NCBI GenBank assembly: GCA_000252525.1
Contig: JH611156.1
Span: 497,503 to 553,825, forward strand
Direction of reading: 5' to 3'
Source: SAR86 cluster bacterium SAR86A
GTDB lineage: Bacteria; Pseudomonadota; Gammaproteobacteria; Magnimaribacterales; D2472
DNA: 56,323 nucleotides
Shown here: one piece after another, positions 1 to 7,975 of the stretch
Layout of the letters: every line of letters begins with the position of its first letter
How positions within the stretch are numbered: position 1 is the first letter of the stretch
The notes under the pieces: model-generated
Told to the model about the DNA's origin: nothing
Database searches by the model: none
What the model saw: only the letters and a program-made list of their open reading frames with translations
Program-made: the position numbers and the translations under genes

Positions 1-689
1 GGTGTCCATCAGACAGGGTTCAAAAAGGTAGATTTGGTGCATGTTTAATGTTGGAACCTGAACATGTTGCCAATTGCTTGGCCGAGATGCAAAATGCAGT
101 AGAGATACCGGTTACTATCAAGTGCAGATTAGGCGTTGATCATCATGAATCTTATGAGTTTATTCATAACTTTATTTCTACAGTAAAAAAATCAGGAATT
201 AAAACTTTTATCATTCACGCTCGAAATGGAATCTTGAAAGGTCTTAGTCCAAGACAAAATAGAAATATACCCCCGCTAAAATATGATTATGTATATAAGC
301 TCAAACAAGATTTTCCTGAATTAGATATTGTTATCAATGGTGGTATTAAGAATCTTGAACAATCACAAATGCATCTAAAGTATGTTGATGGAGTTATGAT
401 CGGTAGATCAGCATATGACAATCCATTTATGTTAAAAGATATCGAAAAGATTATATTCAACGAAGAACCTTTAGTTAAATCAAAAAAGGAAATACTTAAT
501 AAATATCTAGACTATGTTGAAATAAAAGCATCTGAAGGTCATAACCTACCAAAAATGCTCAAACATTTATTTGGTCTTTCGAAAGGTGACAAGAATGCTA
601 AAAACTTTAGATTAAAAATAATTGAAGCAATGAAAAATAACGAAGTAACAAGTGTTAGAAATGATCTTGAGGATTTACTCGTCTATTAA
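1..689 (+). CDS. dusA: tRNA-dihydrouridine synthase A, 5'-truncated by window edge
   Basis: This is a FMN-dependent enzyme that reduces uridines in the tRNA D-loop. The open frame continues upstream of the first ATG (48): codons from position 3 read CPSDRVQKGRFGACLM, the conserved DusA segment with the catalytic Cys, so the true start lies outside the window. Downstream are the TIKCRLGVD segment, FIIHARNGILKGLSPRQNR and the FMN-phosphate region INGGIKN...GVMIGRSAYDNP, all in DusA order. The 3' end overlaps the convergent mlaA gene by 15 bases. Identity as DusA rather than DusB or DusC rests on the GLSPRQNR stretch and is fairly secure. Confidence 0.93.
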   Translation, partial: CPSDRVQKGRFGACLMLEPEHVANCLAEMQNAVEIPVTIKCRLGVDHHESYEFIHNFISTVKKSGIKTFIIHARNGILKGLSPRQNRNIPPLKYDYVYKLKQDFPELDIVINGGIKNLEQSQMHLKYVDGVMIGRSAYDNPFMLKDIEKIIFNEEPLVKSKKEILNKYLDYVEIKASEGHNLPKMLKHLFGLSKGDKNAKNFRLKIIEAMKNNEVTSVRNDLEDLLVY

Positions 690-1376
690 AAAATCATCCA
701 TATCATCAATAAATTCATCCTCAACATCAATGCCATCTTTGATCTCATAATACATTGATTGGATATATGCATCTTTTACAAAAGAGTATTTGTCTCCAGA
801 AAGGAGTGTTTCAATACCCAAAAGTTTTTCTCTTGTTTCAATAGCATCAATACCCTTTAAAGCAATATTTACATCAGTTTCCGTCATATGAAATGTTACA
901 GATAAATATGAGGAAACTGGACGACCAAAAGTATCGCGAAGTGTTGAAGGACCAAGAACAGGCAGCATTATATAAGGCCCTTGTCCAACCCCCCAAACAG
1001 CTAGAGTTTGACCAAAATCCTCTTCATGTCTTTCAAGGCCAATTTTAGATGCAACATCTATAAAGCCGCCTATGCCAATAGTTGTATTTATTACAAATCT
1101 TGTAAGATCATTAATTGATTTTTTTGGTTTACCTTGAAGCATTTGATTTACAAATGTTTCAACCTCTTCAAGATTATTAAAAAAATTAGAAATTCCAATT
1201 TTTATATTTGGTGGAAGTTTTGCATATTTTTCAGCAACTGGTTTTGCAATTTTTTCATCTAACTTTTCATTAAATTCAAATGTTTTTCTATTGAAATCCT
1301 CAAAAGGATCGTTCACCTCATCAGAAAACACATTTAAGCTCAAAATTATAATTGTTAATAAAAATGAAAACTTCAT
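675..1376 (-). CDS. mlaA: MlaA/VacJ family phospholipid-trafficking protein
   Basis: MlaA family proteins remove mislocalised phospholipids from the outer leaflet of the outer membrane. Family marks seen are NDPFEDFNRKTFEFN near the mature N terminus, then FVNQMLQGKPK, RFVINTTIGIGG and GPYIMLPVLGPSTLRD. The ATG at 1376 is preferred over an upstream in-frame ATG at 1430: it starts a clean signal peptide (MKFSFLLTIIILSLNVFS) and leaves 7 bases after the mrp stop, suggesting co-transcription. Most MlaA proteins are lipoproteins, but no lipobox Cys is visible here; the leader looks like a signal peptidase I type. The length of about 233 residues is normal. Confidence 0.9.
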   Translation of the reverse strand: MKFSFLLTIIILSLNVFSDEVNDPFEDFNRKTFEFNEKLDEKIAKPVAEKYAKLPPNIKIGISNFFNNLEEVETFVNQMLQGKPKKSINDLTRFVINTTIGIGGFIDVASKIGLERHEEDFGQTLAVWGVGQGPYIMLPVLGPSTLRDTFGRPVSSYLSVTFHMTETDVNIALKGIDAIETREKLLGIETLLSGDKYSFVKDAYIQSMYYEIKDGIDVEDEFIDDMDDFLIDE

Positions 1377-1383
1377 AGATAAA

Positions 1384-2064
1384 TTATACATGTGCAATAA
1401 TTTTCTTAGAGATAAGATCTGCATCTTCAATATCGTTATCTAAGTCAAAATTCAGCATTTTTTCAGAAAAATTAAATTTGCCTAATTTATTAATACTTAA
1501 TTTTTCTGAGAAAGTATCTTTATCTTGATTAAAAATATTATTTTCAATATAGCCCATAATGGGAACATTAAACTTATTAACTAAATTAATAGTTTTTTTA
1601 ATATCTGCATGTGAAAGCTTATTTGGTGTAGTAACAAGAATTACATTTGATAAATTTAATTCCTTAAAAATAGTTAGGTATGTATCACCAGTGCCAGGTG
1701 GCATATCTATAAATAAGAAATCTAAATTACTCCATTTAGTAGAATTCGAAAGTTGTCTAACAGCACTGCTTAACATTGGGCCTCTCCATGCAACAGCTTC
1801 GTCAGATTCAGTCATTAAACCCATAGACATAATCTCAATATTTTTACTTATAAATGGTTTTATGTACTTATCATCATTCTTTGTTATGAACTGAGGCTTA
1901 TCCTTTATATCAAATAGTATATGTTGATTCGGTCCATAAACATCAGCATCTAAGATACCGACTTGATACTGTTTTGATATGCTTAGTGCAATAGCAGCCG
2001 TAATTGTGCTTTTGCCTACACCGCCCTTAGCAGAACAAATTGCGATAATATTTTTAATGGACAT
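1384..2064 (-). CDS. Mrp/NBP35-family P-loop ATPase, short form without CxxC
   Basis: Mrp (ApbC) proteins are deviant-Walker ATPases that carry Fe-S clusters to apoproteins. The P-loop AICSAKGGVGKST lies at residues 9-21, followed by LDADVYGPNQH and DMPPGTGDTYLTI, all diagnostic for the family. At 226 residues it lacks the N-terminal DUF59 domain of E. coli Mrp (about 370 residues). It also lacks the C-terminal CxxC: where relatives have ENMSYF-C-xx-C this protein reads YIENNIFNQDKDTF, and the only Cys is in the P-loop strand. Cluster carriage by the usual dimer-bridging cysteines is therefore doubtful. Its start codon is 35 bases from metG, which runs the other way. Confidence 0.88.
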   Translation of the reverse strand: MSIKNIIAICSAKGGVGKSTITAAIALSISKQYQVGILDADVYGPNQHILFDIKDKPQFITKNDDKYIKPFISKNIEIMSMGLMTESDEAVAWRGPMLSSAVRQLSNSTKWSNLDFLFIDMPPGTGDTYLTIFKELNLSNVILVTTPNKLSHADIKKTINLVNKFNVPIMGYIENNIFNQDKDTFSEKLSINKLGKFNFSEKMLNFDLDNDIEDADLISKKIIAHV

Positions 2065-2088
2065 ATCAATTAATATTTCACATATAAT
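2058..2088 (+). promoter_or_regulatory. Predicted metG promoter
   Basis: TGGACA (2058-2063) lies 19 bases before a perfect TATAAT (2083-2088). The predicted transcript would begin about 5 bases before the metG ATG at 2100. The -35 box overlaps the start codon of the divergent mrp gene, so both promoters share the 35-base gap. Confidence 0.55.
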
Positions 2089-2099
2089 ACATTTATTAG

Positions 2100-4055
2100 A
2101 TGGACATACCTACAAAAAATAATAGAAAAATACTTGTTACACAGGCCTTACCTTATGCAAATGCGCCATTGCATCTTGGGCACATTCTAGAAGCAGTTCA
2201 AACAGATATTTGGACAAGATTTCAGAATCTGAATGGCAATGATTGTCATTTTTTCTGCGCTGATGATACACACGGAACACCTGTGATGCTTAAAGCAAAT
2301 GAGATGGGTATTACGCCTGAGAAATTAATTGAAGATGTATATCAAGACCATAAATCTACTTATGAACTTTATGATATTAATTTTGCCAATTTTTATTCAA
2401 CTCACAGTGATGAAAATAAAAAATATTCTGAATTTATATATAAATGTGCAAAAGAAAACAAACTAATATCAAAATCAGTTGTAGAACAATACTTTGATGA
2501 AACAGAAAAGATGTTTCTTTCGGATAGATTTATTAAAGGTACGTGCCCAAAATGTGGTGCTGAAAATCAACACGGTGATAACTGTGGAGTATGTGGCGCA
2601 TCTTACAATGTTCTAGAAATTGAAAACCCAGTTTCTACAATTTCAAATACAAAACCTGTTAAAAAAGAAAGTGAGCATATTTTTTTTGATCTGCCAGCAA
2701 AGAGAGATATGCTCAAGGAATTTATAGAGAAAGTCGATATTCAAGAATCTATTAAAAATAAGTTAAAAGAATGGCTTGGCGATGATTTAAAAAAGTGGGA
2801 TATCTCAAGAGATGCACCTTATTTTGGTTTTGAAATTCCTGGTGAAGATAATAAATTCTTTTATGTTTGGGTGGATGCACCAATAGGATACATCGCCTCG
2901 ATCTCTAACTGGGCAAATTCAAATCAAATTGAGATGGAGGATCTATGGTCAGAAAACTCATCATATGAAATTTATCATTTCATTGGAAAAGATATTGCAT
3001 ATTTTCATGGGCTCTTTTGGCCAGCTTTGTTAAGCTCAGCAAAATTGAAACTTCCAAGTGGTATTAATGTTCATGGTTTTTTAACTATAAATGGAGAAAA
3101 GATGTCAAAGTCTCTTGGAACTGGAATATTAGCAAAGGATTTTGCAAAGATTACCAATCCAGAAACATTACGATATTATTTCGCAGCAAAACTTAATAAT
3201 AAGGTTGAAGATATCGATCTAAATTTTGATGATTATGTACAAAGAATAAATTCTGATTTAGTGGGCAAGTATCTCAATATAGCATCGAGATCAGCTTCTT
3301 TTTTAAAGAAAAATAAAAATAACTTATCAGATGACATAAATGCAGAAATAATTAATTCATTGCTTAATAAAAAAGATGAAATAATTAATTTATATGAAAA
3401 AAGAGAATACTCAAAAGTAATAAGATTAATTATGGATTTAGCTGATTATGTCAATAAATATATTAACGAAGAAACGCCTTGGAAAAAAGATGAAGATGAA
3501 GCCGTAAAAATAAGCACTACCGCACTTAATGCATTTAAAATCTTATCGATTTATCTTCATCCAGTAATACCAAACTTAACAAATGAGGCATTTAATTTTT
3601 TAAATATTATTGACTTTACATTTGATAGCATTGAAAAACCCTTAACTAAAAAAATAAATAATTACAAACCATTGCTAAATAGACTTGAAAAAATAATAAT
3701 TCCAGAGGAAGAAGATATGGATAACGTAAATTTAATTGATATTAATCATTTTTCATCAGTTGATTTAAGAGTAGCTAAAATCACTAAAGCCGATGATGTT
3801 GAAGGTGCTGACAAACTACTACAGCTAACTCTTGATGTTGGTGACCTTGGAACAAGAAATGTTTTTGCGGGTATTAAAAGCGCTTACAAGCCAGACGAGT
3901 TAACTGACAGATTAGTTGTTCTTGTAAATAATCTAGAGCCAAGAAAAATGAAATTTGGAATATCTGAGGGAATGGTTCTAGCTTCAAGCAATGACGATGG
4001 TATTTATTTAGTTTCACCTGATGAAGGTGCTGAACCAGGAATGAAAGTAAGATAA
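2100..4055 (+). CDS. metG: Methionyl-tRNA synthetase
   Basis: This enzyme charges tRNA-Met and initiator tRNA. The class I signature HLGH is at residues 25-28 and the KMSKS loop ([11 protein letters not shown]) near residue 335. A zinc-knuckle insertion (CPKCG...CGVC) lies around residues 147-163. The last ~110 residues form a Trbp111/EMAP-type tRNA-binding OB fold ([15 protein letters not shown]...GISEGMVLA), present in E. coli MetG but missing from shorter versions. The length of 651 is typical for the long form. The stop codon overlaps the start of the next gene by one base (TAATG). No Shine-Dalgarno sequence is visible; the promoter predicts a near-leaderless mRNA. Confidence 0.97.
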   Translation: MDIPTKNNRKILVTQALPYANAPLHLGHILEAVQTDIWTRFQNLNGNDCHFFCADDTHGTPVMLKANEMGITPEKLIEDVYQDHKSTYELYDINFANFYSTHSDENKKYSEFIYKCAKENKLISKSVVEQYFDETEKMFLSDRFIKGTCPKCGAENQHGDNCGVCGASYNVLEIENPVSTISNTKPVKKESEHIFFDLPAKRDMLKEFIEKVDIQESIKNKLKEWLGDDLKKWDISRDAPYFGFEIPGEDNKFFYVWVDAPIGYIASISNWANSNQIEMEDLWSENSSYEIYHFIGKDIAYFHGLFWPALLSSAKLKLPSGINVHGFLTINGEKMSKSLGTGILAKDFAKITNPETLRYYFAAKLNNKVEDIDLNFDDYVQRINSDLVGKYLNIASRSASFLKKNKNNLSDDINAEIINSLLNKKDEIINLYEKREYSKVIRLIMDLADYVNKYINEETPWKKDEDEAVKISTTALNAFKILSIYLHPVIPNLTNEAFNFLNIIDFTFDSIEKPLTKKINNYKPLLNRLEKIIIPEEEDMDNVNLIDINHFSSVDLRVAKITKADDVEGADKLLQLTLDVGDLGTRNVFAGIKSAYKPDELTDRLVVLVNNLEPRKMKFGISEGMVLASSNDDGIYLVSPDEGAEPGMKVR

Positions 4056-5092
4056 TGAATAAAACAGACATATTAATTATTGGTGCTGGGCCAGTAGGAT
4101 TATTTACTGTATTTGAGGCTGGCTTACTCGGTTTAAATTGTACACTGATTGATAATCTTGATAAGCCAGGTGGTCAGTGTGCTGAGTTGTATCCTGAAAA
4201 ACCAATATACGATATTCCGGGAGTACCCTTTCAAACAGCACAAGAACATGTAGATGCTTTATTAGAGCAAATCAAACCTTTTAATTATGATCTTCATTTA
4301 TCTGAGAGAGTTGATTTGATTGAAGAGATTACTCTTGAAAATGAATCTTTTTGGAAAGTTAAAACAACAGAAGACAAAGAATTTATATCAAAAAATATAT
4401 TTATTGCTGCAGGGGCAGGATCATTTGAGCCTAGACGACCACCAAATATTGAAGATCCAGATAAATATCTTGGCAAAGGTGTGGAATATGCTGTTCGCTC
4501 AGTTGATAAATATAAAAATAAGAATGTCGTAATATTTGGTGGAGGTGACTCTGCACTTGATTGGACAGTAGAGTTATCTAAAGTTGCTAAATTAGTGACA
4601 TTAGTTCATAGAAGAGATGCTTTTAGAGGTGCACAACATACCGAAGAGCAGATGCGTGCATTGGTTGAAAAAGGAAAAGTTAATTTATTAACGCCTTACC
4701 TTATAAACTCAATTGAAGGAGATGACATCGTTCAGTCAATCACATTAAAAAATTTTGAATCAAATGAAATTGAAGATTATGAGGCTGATGAATTATTATT
4801 TCTATTTGGATTAAATAAAAAACTTGGTCCAATTTTAGATTGGGATATTGACCTAAATGGTAAAAAAATAAAAGTAAATACTGAAAACTATCAAACAAAT
4901 AAAGATGGTATTTTTGCAGTAGGTGATATTAATGATTATCCAGGCAAATTAGATTTAATACTTTCAGGATTTCATGAAACAACTCTTGCGGTTCAAGAGG
5001 CTTATAAGCGAATATATCCCGGTGAAAGAGTTCCATTTGGATACACTACTTCAAATTCAAAACTTCAAGAAAAATTAGGTGTTAAAAAATAG
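4055..5092 (+). CDS. Ferredoxin/flavodoxin-NADP+ reductase, thioredoxin-reductase-like (type 2)
   Basis: This FAD enzyme moves electrons between NADPH and ferredoxin or flavodoxin. It has an FAD-binding GAGPVG at residues 10-15, a second Rossmann motif FGGGDSALDW around residue 160, the family stretch GGQCAELYPEKPIYDIPG near residue 40, and a C-terminal FAVGDINDYPGKLDLI. The redox CxxC of true thioredoxin reductases is absent, which places it with the YumC-type FNRs. It starts in the TAATG overlap with metG and runs 14 bases into rnt, so the three genes are probably one transcript. The electron partner is not in the window. Confidence 0.92.
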   Translation: MNKTDILIIGAGPVGLFTVFEAGLLGLNCTLIDNLDKPGGQCAELYPEKPIYDIPGVPFQTAQEHVDALLEQIKPFNYDLHLSERVDLIEEITLENESFWKVKTTEDKEFISKNIFIAAGAGSFEPRRPPNIEDPDKYLGKGVEYAVRSVDKYKNKNVVIFGGGDSALDWTVELSKVAKLVTLVHRRDAFRGAQHTEEQMRALVEKGKVNLLTPYLINSIEGDDIVQSITLKNFESNEIEDYEADELLFLFGLNKKLGPILDWDIDLNGKKIKVNTENYQTNKDGIFAVGDINDYPGKLDLILSGFHETTLAVQEAYKRIYPGERVPFGYTTSNSKLQEKLGVKK

Positions 5093-5663
5093 ATTTAGAA
5101 AATACCTTCCAGTCGTTGTAGATATTGAAACAGGAGGCTTTGATCCAAAAAAGAATGCCATTCTAGAAATTGCTATAACTTTAATAGAGTTTGAAAATGG
5201 AAATATCATACCTGGTGAGACTATCAGACATCATATAGCACCCTTTCAAGATTCTATAGTTGAGAAAGAGTCTCTTGAATTTACTAAAATAAAATTAGAT
5301 CATCCCTTAAGAAATGCTATTAATGAGATTGAAGCTCTTGATGACTTATTTAAAATAATTAATAAAACAAAGAATAAATACGAATGTTCTAGAGCAATTT
5401 TAGTTGGACATAATGCTCATTTTGATAAATCTTTCCTTGATGCCGCTGTTGAAAGAAATAATATAAAAAAAACACCATTTCACAAATTTTCAGTAATTGA
5501 TACTGTATCTTTGGGCGCCCTTGCCACCGGTCAAACTGTTTTAGCCAGAATTTGTGATGAATTATCAATAGAATATGACAACAATGAGGCACATTCTGCA
5601 GCCTATGACACAAAAGTTACAGCAGAGGTTTTTTGTAAAATTGTAAATGATTTTGATAACTAG
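5079..5663 (+). CDS. rnt: Ribonuclease T
   Basis: This 3'-5' exoribonuclease of the DEDD family trims tRNA and stable-RNA 3' ends. Exo I is VVVDIETGG (Asp15, Glu17), Exo II VGHNAHFDKSFLD, and Exo III HSAAYDTKVTAE, all in the RNase T arrangement. The start is a GTG at 5079 inside the end of the upstream reductase; no later Met precedes the Exo I motif, so the alternative would lose catalytic residues. The length of 194 is slightly below the usual ~215. The 3' end overlaps the convergent grxD gene by 4 bases. Confidence 0.93.
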   Translation: MLKNRFRKYLPVVVDIETGGFDPKKNAILEIAITLIEFENGNIIPGETIRHHIAPFQDSIVEKESLEFTKIKLDHPLRNAINEIEALDDLFKIINKTKNKYECSRAILVGHNAHFDKSFLDAAVERNNIKKTPFHKFSVIDTVSLGALATGQTVLARICDELSIEYDNNEAHSAAYDTKVTAEVFCKIVNDFDN

Positions 5664-5974
5664 GCGTTTATTGAATCAATAAGTTTCTTCAGTTCACCGC
5701 TCTCATGCATTTGAGCAATTATATCTGCGCCACCTATTAGCTCACCTTTAATAAATACCTGAGGAAATGTTGGCCAATCTGAGACTTTGGGAAGTGTTGT
5801 TCTTACATCATTGTTTTCAAGAATATCAACATAGCTAAACTCTGAGTCACATTCAATTAATATCTGCACGGTTCTGGCCGAAAAGCCACATCTTGGCTCA
5901 TAGGGAGTACCTTTCATATATATTAATATATTATTTTCTTTAATTTGTTCTCTCAGTTTTTCTTCTATATTCAT
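5660..5974 (-). CDS. grxD: Monothiol glutaredoxin, GrxD type
   Basis: Monothiol glutaredoxins bind and pass on [2Fe-2S] clusters, usually with BolA partners; one BolA family protein is encoded at 30775-31077. The CGFS active site (Cys29) sits in MKGTPYEPRCGFSARTV. The later segments WPTFPQVFIKGELIGGADII and a GELKKLI tail match the family, and 104 residues is the standard size. It follows pdxJ after a single base, so pdxJ and grxD are almost certainly co-transcribed. Confidence 0.96.
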   Translation of the reverse strand: MNIEEKLREQIKENNILIYMKGTPYEPRCGFSARTVQILIECDSEFSYVDILENNDVRTTLPKVSDWPTFPQVFIKGELIGGADIIAQMHESGELKKLIDSINA

Positions 5975-5975
5975 A

Positions 5976-6719
5976 TTAATTCCTAATAATATCCAAATAT
6001 TTTTTTATGGTTGTTTCAAAACCAAAGTTTAATGAGTCTACTATAATAGCATGTCCGATAGACACTTCATTTATGTTTCCCATGTCGACTAGATATTTCA
6101 GATTATCTAGATTTAAATCATGACCTGCATTAATTTTCAAACCCAATTCATTTGCAAGATTTATCATATTTTGAATATTTGTTAGAACAGACATGTCATT
6201 TTTTTCAATTCCTTTTGAGAATTCTCCTGTATGAATCTCTATTAAATCGACTCCCATTTCATATGCATATTCAATTCCATTTAAATTATCAATAAACAAG
6301 CTAATTTGAGATTTATTGGATACATCTCTTAATTTCATAATAATATTTTTTAAATCAATATCATGATCCCCGCTTGACCATCCATGATCGGATGTTATTT
6401 GATCTACATTATCTGGAACTAAGGTGATTTGATCTGGAGTAATAATTTTAACCAGTTCATAAAATCCTTGAAAAGAATTATTTGGTTTAGAAAATGGATT
6501 ACCTTCAATATTGAATTCTACGGATCGATTTTTGGCAATTTGAGCTAAATTTATAACATCATTACTGGTAGCATGTCTGTGATCTGGTCTTGGATGAAGA
6601 GTTAAACCGTCTACACCTAAGTCAATTGCTTTATTTGCATAAAGTTCAAGATTTGGATAATTCTCACCTCTTGCATTTCTTAATAGAGCAATTTTATTTA
6701 AATTAATACTTAACTTCAT
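5976..6719 (-). CDS. pdxJ: Pyridoxine 5'-phosphate synthase
   Basis: PdxJ condenses 3-amino-2-oxopropyl phosphate with deoxyxylulose 5-phosphate in the last step of the DXP-dependent vitamin B6 route. The N-terminal NLNKIALLRNARG motif, GLTLHPRPDHRH, FNIEGNP, TLVPD and the C-terminal INAGHDLNLDNL...VSIGHAIIVDSL are characteristic. The length of 247 is normal. It is preceded by the cofE-like gene (15-base gap) and followed by grxD (1-base gap). Confidence 0.96.
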   Translation of the reverse strand: MKLSINLNKIALLRNARGENYPNLELYANKAIDLGVDGLTLHPRPDHRHATSNDVINLAQIAKNRSVEFNIEGNPFSKPNNSFQGFYELVKIITPDQITLVPDNVDQITSDHGWSSGDHDIDLKNIIMKLRDVSNKSQISLFIDNLNGIEYAYEMGVDLIEIHTGEFSKGIEKNDMSVLTNIQNMINLANELGLKINAGHDLNLDNLKYLVDMGNINEVSIGHAIIVDSLNFGFETTIKKYLDIIRN

Positions 6720-6734
6720 AAAATAATTATAAAT

Positions 6735-7493
6735 TTATCTATATAAATCATCATCGTCTTTAACAATCAAATTTACAGCATCTTTATCAATTTCATTAAT
6801 ACCTTGATAACCTTTAATAATTACAACAGGCTTTTTTTCATTACTTTGCCCCATTAATAAACCTGCAGCTGCTGCTAATTCATCTGCTAGTGCTACTTCT
6901 GTTCCTTTTATTTTATTACCATAAATATCATTACTTCCCTTTAGATCAATTAGACTTTGAATTTTTGAACTAGATAATGCAAAGTTTATAACACCATACC
7001 TGAAAGGTCTTGTCATAGAGTCAGTGATAATAATAGAAATATTTTTATTAAGTAAATGTGACAATTTCCTCTGAAGCTGTTTTGAAGATTCTGATGGATT
7101 CTCAGGTAGTAAAAGTACTGAGTTGTCATTTGCTATATTTGATTGATCAACTCCTGCATTTACGCATACATGTCCAAGCTTGTGTTCAACTATAAGTATT
7201 TTTTTTTCTATTGAAATAATTTTATTAGATTCATTAATTATTGTTTGGACTAATCTAGGATCTTTGTTTAACTTTAGAGCAATTTTTTCAGCATTTTTAG
7301 TTGTCTCCACTTCATCTAAATTCATATACCTATTTTCAGATTTAGAAATTATCTTTTGTGCAATAACAAAAATATCATTATCAGAGACTGCAACTTTATT
7401 TTTGTTTATTGAATTAAAAATGATCTCAGCGATGTCATCCCCAGGTTTGATAAAAGGAATATCTTCTAATGCGATTAAATTAAGTGAATTCAT
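6735..7493 (-). CDS. cofE: CofE-like F420-0:gamma-glutamyl ligase
   Basis: CofE adds gamma-linked glutamates to the deazaflavin F420-0 using GTP. The frame carries the family stretches FVIAQKIISKSENRYM (~43-58), a basic RLVQTIINES region, LGHVCVNAGVDQSN, TDSMTRPFRYGVINFAL (the DTFGRPWR-like motif) and GTEVALADELAAAAGLLMG. The length of 252 matches archaeal stand-alone CofE; actinobacterial FbiB fuses this domain to a nitroreductase-like part that is absent here. Cofactor F420 is unusual in gammaproteobacteria. No cofC, cofD, fbiC or F420-dependent oxidoreductase is seen in the window, so the true substrate may be another gamma-glutamyl acceptor. It is probably co-transcribed with pdxJ and grxD. 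Confidence 0.85.
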   Translation of the reverse strand: MNSLNLIALEDIPFIKPGDDIAEIIFNSINKNKVAVSDNDIFVIAQKIISKSENRYMNLDEVETTKNAEKIALKLNKDPRLVQTIINESNKIISIEKKILIVEHKLGHVCVNAGVDQSNIANDNSVLLLPENPSESSKQLQRKLSHLLNKNISIIITDSMTRPFRYGVINFALSSSKIQSLIDLKGSNDIYGNKIKGTEVALADELAAAAGLLMGQSNEKKPVVIIKGYQGINEIDKDAVNLIVKDDDDLYR

Positions 7494-7530
7494 ATATTTA
7501 AAGTATTTTTAGGGTAACAAGAAACATATA

Positions 7531-7559
7531 TAAACAAAATTTCTTTCATCATGTATACT
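7531..7559 (+). promoter_or_regulatory. Predicted promoter for the Trm112-like gene and tRNA-Arg
   Basis: TAAACA (7531-7536) and TATACT (7554-7559) are separated by 17 bases. The expected start of transcription is about 1-2 bases before the ATG at 7568, which predicts a leaderless mRNA that continues into tRNA-Arg. Confidence 0.45.
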
Positions 7560-7567
7560 TTCCGGCT

Positions 7568-7738
7568 ATGGCAATTATAGATGAACAATTACTAGATATT
7601 CTAGTATGTCCTGTAACAAAAAAATCACTGTATCTGAATGAAGATACACATGAGCTCATTTGTGAAGAGTCTGGCTTAGCTTATCCTATCAAAGATGGTA
7701 TTCCAGTTATGTTGCCAGAAGAAGCAAGAAAACTTTAA
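7568..7738 (+). CDS. Trm112/YcaR-type mini-protein (UPF0434)
   Basis: This 56-residue protein is homologous to E. coli YcaR and to the zinc-ribbon subunit Trm112 that activates methyltransferases. [16 protein letters not shown] is followed by [21 protein letters not shown], which matches YcaR almost position for position. The second Cys of the usual CPxC is a Thr here (CPVT), so zinc binding may be lost, as in many bacterial members. The stop codon is 4 bases before tRNA-Arg(ACG), implying a joint transcript. The bacterial partner methyltransferase, if any, is not in the window. Confidence 0.88.
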   Translation: MAIIDEQLLDILVCPVTKKSLYLNEDTHELICEESGLAYPIKDGIPVMLPEEARKL

Positions 7739-7742
7739 AATC

Positions 7743-7820
7743 GCGCCCGTAGCTCAGTTGGATTAGAGTGCTTGGCTACGAACCAAGAGGTCGGGAGTTC
7801 AAATCTCTCCGGGCGCGCCA
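7743..7820 (+). tRNA. tRNA-Arg(ACG)
   Basis: The acceptor stem GCGCCCG pairs with CGGGCGC, with an encoded G-CCA end. The anticodon stem is CTTGG/CCAAG with loop CTACGAA, giving anticodon ACG at 7778-7780; A34 would be converted to inosine by TadA. The T-arm GGGAG-TTCAAAT-CTCTC contains one G-U pair. It lies 4 bases downstream of the Trm112-like gene and is probably processed from that mRNA. Confidence 0.97.
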
Positions 7821-7864
7821 TTCTATATAATCATAATTGGCATATAAATTGCTTTAATATAGTT

Positions 7865-7975
7865 ATGACTGACTATATTTTAAGAGTTATACACTTTTGT
7901 AAAACAGAGCCACTTTGGGCTTTTGCATTTTTTATGTGCGGTTATATTATTGGAGAAACTTACTTTATCTTATAA
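7865..7975 (+). CDS. Possible 36-residue single-pass membrane protein
   Basis: A short open frame starts at an ATG 44 bases after tRNA-Arg(ACG). A charged N-terminal part (TDYILRVIHFCKTE) is followed by a hydrophobic stretch PLWAFAFFMCGYIIGETYFIL that could span the membrane. It ends inside the last codons of the convergent hydrolase gene (11-base overlap). No family is recognised and no ribosome binding site is clear. It may be a chance frame. Confidence 0.3.
   Translation: MTDYILRVIHFCKTEPLWAFAFFMCGYIIGETYFIL

Noticed and set aside
1559-1894. Open frame of 111 codons opposite the mrp gene
   Set aside because: Antisense to a clearly coding frame, with no recognisable family.
7772-7975. A 67-residue protein starting inside tRNA-Arg(ACG)
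   Set aside because: The first part is the tRNA itself; only the downstream ATG at 7865 is worth keeping, and weakly.
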